In this document: positions 58,616 to 64,000 of the stretch, piece after piece | Numbering within the stretch: position 1 is the first letter of the stretch | Layout of the letters: every line of letters begins with the position of its first letter | DNA from: Zychaea mexicana | Taxonomy: Eukaryota > Mucoromycota > Mucoromycetes > Mucorales > Lichtheimiaceae | Direction: 5' to 3' | DNA: 64,000 nt | NCBI RefSeq assembly: GCF_025766255.1 | Contig: NW_026516676.1 | Location: forward strand, 1-64,000 | Notes under the pieces: generated by a model | The model's input: only the letters and a program-made list of their open reading frames with translations | Database searches by the model: none | What the model was told of the DNA's origin: nothing | Made by a program: the position numbers and the translations under genes

Positions 58616-60339
58616 TTATTTCATTTGTTTATTTTCTTTTGCTGTCGATGGTAGTGATGATGATGATGGTAGCGGTTCTGTCGTTGAGGTAGTAGTATTA
58701 ATAGCGTTGTTTGGGTCCGCATCTTGAGAGGAAGAAGTTGCTGATGATGATGATGACACTCGTACTCGCTTCCGAGCACTTGCAATCAGTTCTGCAAACT
58801 GATCTTTGTATTTTCTATTATGCTCCTCAATGTTCAGTTGCGGAGAATGTGCGCTGTTGCGCACCTGGTTGTAGCCCAGTTCGGCTTCGTTGAGTTGCTG
58901 GATCAACGCCCTGGGCTCCTTTGGATGCTCAGCATCCAAGTTGGCGTAGTACAGTGTCACATATTCCTTATGCCGCCAGACAAGTTGTTGTTTATCGCCA
59001 TGGTCCGGCAAACCCAAGTCCCGTAGTACTTTGCGCAAGTCTCTATCCTTTTGCATATCGTACACTAGCTTAATTGGTTTCTTGCCGTAACGATTAGTGT
59101 TTCTGTATATATATAGTTTTTAGAAACGATTGTCAATTGTTCTGTCGAATCCACTACCTTCCTTGTAATTACTATCAAATCGACTGCATGTATACTTACT
59201 GTCTTTGATCCCGTCTGCTACTGACCGGCGAGGTAGCTGTTGGTGTTGGCGGTGTTACAGCAGTTACAGGAGAAGAGCTGGCTGGTGACGACGAGGATGA
59301 GGCTGGTTGTCTCTTTAGTGAAGATGTCTTTCAGTGTCAGCTTCTTCAAAGTTTCCCTAGTATCCATATCGTTCAATAATATCACACAGTAACGTACCAA
59401 AAATTGCCTTGATGCCTGTGGGATAGTACTATCGCCTCTCATGCACCGATCCAAATGTTCGTTGATATGAGCCTGTTTCATGAACTGGCTACATATAGGA
59501 CATTGCACCTCCGAATCCTCTATACGTGCAACACATGGTTAAATGGTGCGAATTGATAACAACATCCAGTCTTTCAAAAACTCACGCGTTATTCGATCGT
59601 GTGTAGGTGCAGTGGCTGCAGCAACAGTAGTAATATTGACGGTTGTAGGTGATGATGTCTGCGGAGCAGGAGGAGGTGATTGTTGTGGTTGTGGCTGTGT
59701 TGGAGGAGCTGCTGTTGGTGCTTCTGCTGCTGGCTGCGGTTGTTGTTGTTGTTGGAAATCATCATCGTCAAGAATGATCGGTTCTTTATAGCGTGGTTGT
59801 TGTTGGTTTCCAATACGCGCGGATCGTCGACTTGCTGCTGGCGAAGATATAGGTGCTGCTGCTAGTGGGGTCGCCACTCGTCCTTGTGAACGGAGTGGTA
59901 ACGACTCTTGCTGCTGTTGCTGTTGCTGTGGTGGTGGTGACGGCTCTACACTATTATTGACACCGGCTTGCCCTTGTTCTAAAGCAATCGCAACTTGTCT
60001 ATTTTACAGTGATCAATAAAGCCGGAAAAAAAACAATTATATATCCCTCCCAATCAATGCAAAAGTCAATTACCTCGCAGCCAAACGCCACGTATTTGCG
60101 CATTCATCAAGTACACTATTACGGATCAGCTTTGATTCATCGGCCGGTGCATTGCAACTAGGGCATATGCGTTCCTGTGCTAGTCGACGTCGGATGCAAA
60201 GAGCGCAAAAGGAATGGATACACGTCGTTAACTGCATGGGTGTGGTATAGAGATCTTTACATATTGTACAGCGTAAATTTAGATCAAGCTGTTGTAAACT
60301 GGTGTTCTTAAAATCAGTCGGATCGTGGATGTCTTCCAT
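58616..60339 (-). CDS. RAD18: RAD18, E3 ubiquitin ligase of postreplication repair
   Basis: The minus-strand model joins 60339-60074, 59998-59586, 59519-59398, 59327-59200 and 59102-58616 (471 aa) with matching phases. The RING finger spans residues 24-62 (CTICKDLYTTPMQL to ICPSCNAP). A Gln/Pro-rich linker fills exon 2. A UBZ4-type zinc finger follows (VQCPICSQFMKQAHINEHLD, then RC). A SAP domain lies in the last exon (LRKVLRDLGLPDHGDKQQLV to YVTLYYANLD). This order, RING then UBZ then SAP, is specific to Rad18, which with Rad6 monoubiquitinates PCNA at stalled forks to recruit translesion polymerases. The C-terminus is Ser/Thr-rich and low in complexity. REV7, which acts in the same pathway, is in this window. 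Confidence 0.95.
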
Positions 60340-60774
60340 TGTTTCAAGTCTATGGAAGAAGTAAAGATACGCGTCCAAAACTTTTTGGGAAGGCGCGCGT
60401 CTCCTAATTATCGAGGAACACGAAAAAAAACAGATTTCGACTTCCTCCTCTCTCTTACTCTCCAACAAGTTATGCTGCCCATCGCTATACCACATCAGTC
60501 TTGCATAGTACTGCCTTTTATAGTACTGTCTTTGATCCTATGCCATATCTGCAGGGCACACCAAAGAACAGTAACCTTGTGTATGCACTTTTTCACATTA
60601 ACTACCCATGATCTTCAAACACCAGCGTTCAGGTTGAATGACAACCAGTGAGCGTAGCGACATAGGATGTATCACAAAAGGCATCGACGATGCTTTCTTT
60701 TCTGCTTTGCTTCATTATTAGTAAATATACACAGGATATACTGGAAAAAAGGTTTTTCGTAGATCTTTTTAGCA

Positions 60775-61850
60775 TCATCCACCACCAGAACTAGCGGCAG
60801 CGGCACCGCGGGTTCGAATTTCGTTTTGTTGCTGAGCAAGCGGGAACTGACTGAATGCCGTGTGCGCTTCAGCCGCAAGTCGTGAGCTCCAAGGAGTTGC
60901 CAAAGTCATGTAACCGAGGGACATTTTCGCGTTTGAAATCTTAACGTCCCACTTGAGCTCGCCGGTTATTGCATCTAAACAGTACAACCGTGTGCCACAG
61001 CCGATATAGACGGTGGTACTTCCACCTTCCGGATCAACAAGAGCAGATGGGATTTTGTAGCCACCCTTGGGACAGTTAAATCTCCATAGTTCTAAAGTAG
61101 AGTATTTTACTTTCTTTAGATCCTTGACACATGATGCACCCTTCGGTAATATGCATGCGACCGGTTTTACTTTCGGGTATTTCTACCTTCACCAGTTTCC
61201 GCATTGACTCCTAGACACTTCCCGCCCGTGCATAGGACTACGACAGACTTTTCGGTCAAAGCATGCTCGGTTTCATGATAGTCGGGTGGGGTGTCATCAT
61301 CGTTTCCTCCCAATAATGGGGCTGGTGTCGTGTGTTGCGGTTTTAGCGTATGGCTCGGGGTGCAGACAACGCCTACTTCTTCATAGCCACATCCCTGCAG
61401 ATTTGTGTTGGTTTCCCAAGGTAAAAACACATCTTTCGATTAAACCCTTGACGTGGGATTGCGATGAACAACAATAACAACGCGTTCCTTCTTCTTTTTT
61501 CCCTTTCTTACCTTCATTTTATTCACCCACAGCTCTTCACCGGTGAGAAGATTTAGGCAAGCTGCTTTGCCGCTCGAAGCAATAACGAGACGGTCCTGAT
61601 CAGTGATAAACACTGATACGATACCACCCATTGATCCAACAGACCACCGGGACTTGGAACCAGTTGGAAAATCAGCTCGCCAAATCCTGGCACCAGTTTG
61701 CTTGTGAACGGCATAGGCCTTTCCGTTTGTTGCGCATATCAGAATATCGTTTCGTGTAAATGATGAAGATGTCGATTGGTTGGCGATAGATTCGCTATCA
61801 GAATTTGCATCAAGGGCTGCTTTTTCTTCCTTACTACTGAGCCAAGTCAT
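60775..61850 (-). CDS. PQQ-repeat (quinoprotein-like) protein, paralogue C
   Basis: The minus-strand model joins 61850-61512, 61394-61187 and 61091-60775 (287 aa). Repeats: KAYAVHKQTGARIWRADFP, KAACLNLLTGEELWVNKM, KCLGVNAETGE continued as ELWRFNCPKGGYKIPSAL, and RLYCLDAITGELKWDVKI. The C-terminus is ATPWSSRLAAEAHTAFSQF plus an Ala/Ser/Gly tail. It is closest to paralogue B in start, third exon and tail. It lies about 340 bp downstream of paralogue D on the same strand, which suggests tandem duplication. Function unknown. Confidence 0.85.
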
Positions 61851-62187
61851 GACGGAAGAAACAAGGTACAAAAAAACCAAGAAGGGAAAGAAAACCCAGT
61901 CATCTCTTTCTCTCGCGCGTTTTTAAAATTAATCGAAACCCCATATACGGCTTAGACCAACTTGGACAAATTGCCTTACTCTTCACATGCACCCTGATCT
62001 GTAATGCACGCTTAGCAACCTTTCTAAGCTCAGTGTGTGTTTATGCATACATACATAATCCACTTTAATACAGACAAATAATAATAACAATTGATGGCAT
62101 TGGCGACTATACTTTTTATTACAACTGAGGATCATCATCTTGGCATATATAGAAACTTTCAGTGCTTCGATATAAAGTACACCCGGT

Positions 62188-63357
62188 TTAGGCACCAGCA
62201 CCAGCAACGCTAGCACCAGCATCAGCATAGGCAGCAGTGCGTTCCGTAGACATGATCTGAGCGCTAGGGGATGTGTTAAACGATGTGTGTACTTCAGCAG
62301 TAAGGCGCGAGCTCCAGGGCGTTGCCATGGTCATATAATCGAGCCCCGAATGGCTTTTGGATACTCGAACTTGCCATTGGAGTTGACCTGTCATTGCTTC
62401 CAAACAATATAAACGAGTACCACAGCCAACATAAACAATTGTGCCTTGCGGATCCACCAGAATCGAAGGTATCTTGTAACCACCTTTGGGACAATCGAAT
62501 CTCCAAAGTTCTATTATGTTATGAAATTAACATTGTTAGGATACGGCTGTGTATATATGATTTTCTCAATATCGTAGTAACTGGTAGCAAATAAATATCA
62601 GTGATGTGCCCTTTTTTACCTTCGCCGCTGCGAACATCGATCCCCATGATATTGCCGCCAGAGCCCACAACTGCAACTGACCTTTGTGGATAGCCTGGCG
62701 GCGGACGGTAACCTCCATTGTTATATCCTGGATCACAATGTCCTTGGTTATTGTATCCTGGGTAGTTGTTGTTGTATTCGGGGTTAATGAATCCTGGATT
62801 GTTGTACGCTTCTGGGGCATTATATTCTGGTGCACTGTATCTTGGATTATTATAGTTTGAATGCTGGGAGTTAAAAGCTTGACCTGGCGTACAGACGATG
62901 GACACCTCTTCATGACCAAATCCCTGGTATCATGCGTCAATGCGCATATGTATATTTAGCTTAACGGATCACAGTACATGGCTTGGAATCACGGGAGTTT
63001 AACACATTTCTCTAGTATTTTGCTCCTGGTTTTCTTCCGTACCTTCATCTTATTGACCCAGTTTACAGCGCCTGTGTAAAGGTTCAAGGATGCTGTTTTT
63101 CCGCTCGAGCAAATAATAAGATCGTCCTGATCCGTGATAAAAATAGACACAACGCTACCCATCGATCCGACAGAAAATATGGACGATGATCCCTTTGGAA
63201 AATCTGCTCGCCAGATACGGGCGCCCGAGTGTTTGTGTACTGCATAAATCTTGCCGTGTGTTGCGCATATCAGTACATCGTTACGGGAGACAGGCGAGGT
63301 ATACTCTCGTACATCCGTAGATTCGCCGTCTGAATCATGTTTGCTTCCAAAACCCAT
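62188..63357 (-). CDS. PQQ-repeat (quinoprotein-like) protein, paralogue D, with Tyr/Asn/Pro-rich insert
   Basis: The minus-strand model joins 63357-63043, 62923-62620 and 62510-62188 (313 aa). Repeats: KIYAVHKHSGARIWRADFP, KTASLNLYTGAVNWVNKM, NIMGIDVRSGE leading into ELWRFDCPKGGYKIPSIL, and RLYCLEAMTGQLQWQVRV. Exon 2 is about 96 bases longer than in B and C because of an insert of Tyr, Asn, Pro and Gly repeats (such as EYNAPEAYNNPGF and PGYNNQGH). The C-terminus ends in an Ala/Gly tail. The short N-terminus lacks the MTWLS start of B and C. Not secreted by sequence. Function unknown. Confidence 0.85.
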
Positions 63358-64000
63358 GTTTTTTATAAAATAAAAGAATAAAAGGGTTTCAAGAGTAAGA
63401 GTGAAGAGAGAAAATTGATATATCTAAATGGAAGAAGAGCATAATGCTGATTCTGACTTTTTATACACATATCGGTATTTCTTTACTTTTGTGCTATAAA
63501 GCTAATGTGGTTAGTCTCGTCAAATGTGGCTGCGCAGCTTTACTATTTATTTCCATTTAGGGTCGCATAGATTCTTCCTGGCATGCGATCGACAGAGTCA
63601 TATAGAACGGAAAACGGTTGGAGTGTGGTAGCAGGAACTCTTGTTGTCAGGGATGCTATAATATGGTGGGAAGTAACACTAATACATACAAATCTGGAAC
63701 TGTGGTGCATCTTATATCGTAAAGCTGCTGTTGCTTCAAGCGAGCTGTCGCAAGTGGCGATATTGGCAACAGCACTATAAAACATGGATTACAGTGCAAT
63801 AATGTGAATGATGATGGTGATCTATTTGACCAACTTGAACTTTAACGTTATATTACTTCATGCGTCTGAAAGCGATCACTGTAGTACTTGTTGCTCACCA
63901 GATATCTTTCGAGATATCTACTATGGTTAAAAAAATACTAGCACAGGTAGATGTTTACGTACGTTTGAATCAAAAATGGTGCTTTGAATCATCAATCGCG
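63358..64000. other. Upstream region of PQQ gene D to window end
   Basis: Opposed ORFs at about 63543-63785 lie on both strands without recognised similarity. The first 100 bases are the likely promoter of paralogue D. Confidence 0.35.

Noticed and set aside
59543..59865. Plus-strand Cys/Gly- and Trp/Leu-rich ORFs
   Set aside because: Antisense of the Gln/Pro-rich linker of RAD18.
1..64000. CRISPR arrays, rRNA genes or operons
   Set aside because: None seen. Tandem repeats here lack regular unique spacers, and the gene structure is eukaryotic.

Overview
The window is eukaryotic and almost certainly fungal. It carries short GT-AG introns (about 45-110 bp), a ribosomal protein L8 gene with three introns, a velvet-domain regulator, an MDM31 mitochondrial protein, RAD18 and REV7. 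Gene structure, a family of PQQ-repeat proteins and the mobile-element repertoire suggest an early-diverging filamentous fungus (Mucoromycota, probably Mucorales). That placement is inference from gene content, not from a database search.

Region 1 (1-27600) is an accessory, transposon-rich block. A roughly 4.4 kb segment occurs twice in the same orientation: interrupted at 1-10268 and continuous at 17245-21677. The second copy carries an apparently intact six-exon gene of unknown function (482 aa). The first copy is a pseudogene with a lost start, a premature stop, a 3.5 kb insertion (3517-7013) and a 2.3 kb very AT-rich insertion (7334-9639) encoding a decayed DDE transposase with a chromodomain. 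The 3' flank of copy 1 is followed by an inverted copy of itself, a palindrome with arms of about 530 bp. Between the two segments lies a Ty3-type chromovirus (11547-17233) with clear LTRs, a GGTAA target duplication and several frameshifts. Downstream, on the minus strand, is an intact-looking 1369-aa gene (22334-26756): AT-hook, DUF6729-like zinc ribbon, transposase-like RNase H domain, DEDDy 3'-5' exonuclease and a conserved C-terminal domain. It is embedded in Tc1/mariner-like debris and is the most unusual system in the window.

Region 2 (27600-44500) is ordinary genic sequence: a possible small gene at 29352-29797, a velvet protein (minus), a small predicted mitochondrial protein (minus), RPL8/RPL2 (plus), a PQQ-repeat protein (plus), MDM31 (plus), REV7 (minus) and the first of two related small secreted proteins (minus).

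Region 3 (44700-48500) begins with the second secreted-protein gene. It is followed by an island of transposon fragments: a DIRS-type tyrosine recombinase, a hAT-like terminus and a Harbinger transposase N-terminus with its terminal motif.

Region 4 (49600-64000) holds an F-box protein (plus), a second PQQ-repeat gene (plus), RAD18 (minus) and two more PQQ-repeat genes in tandem (minus). The four PQQ paralogues share intron positions and four repeats each. RAD18 and REV7 both act in translesion DNA synthesis; their presence in one window is noted without evidence of functional clustering.
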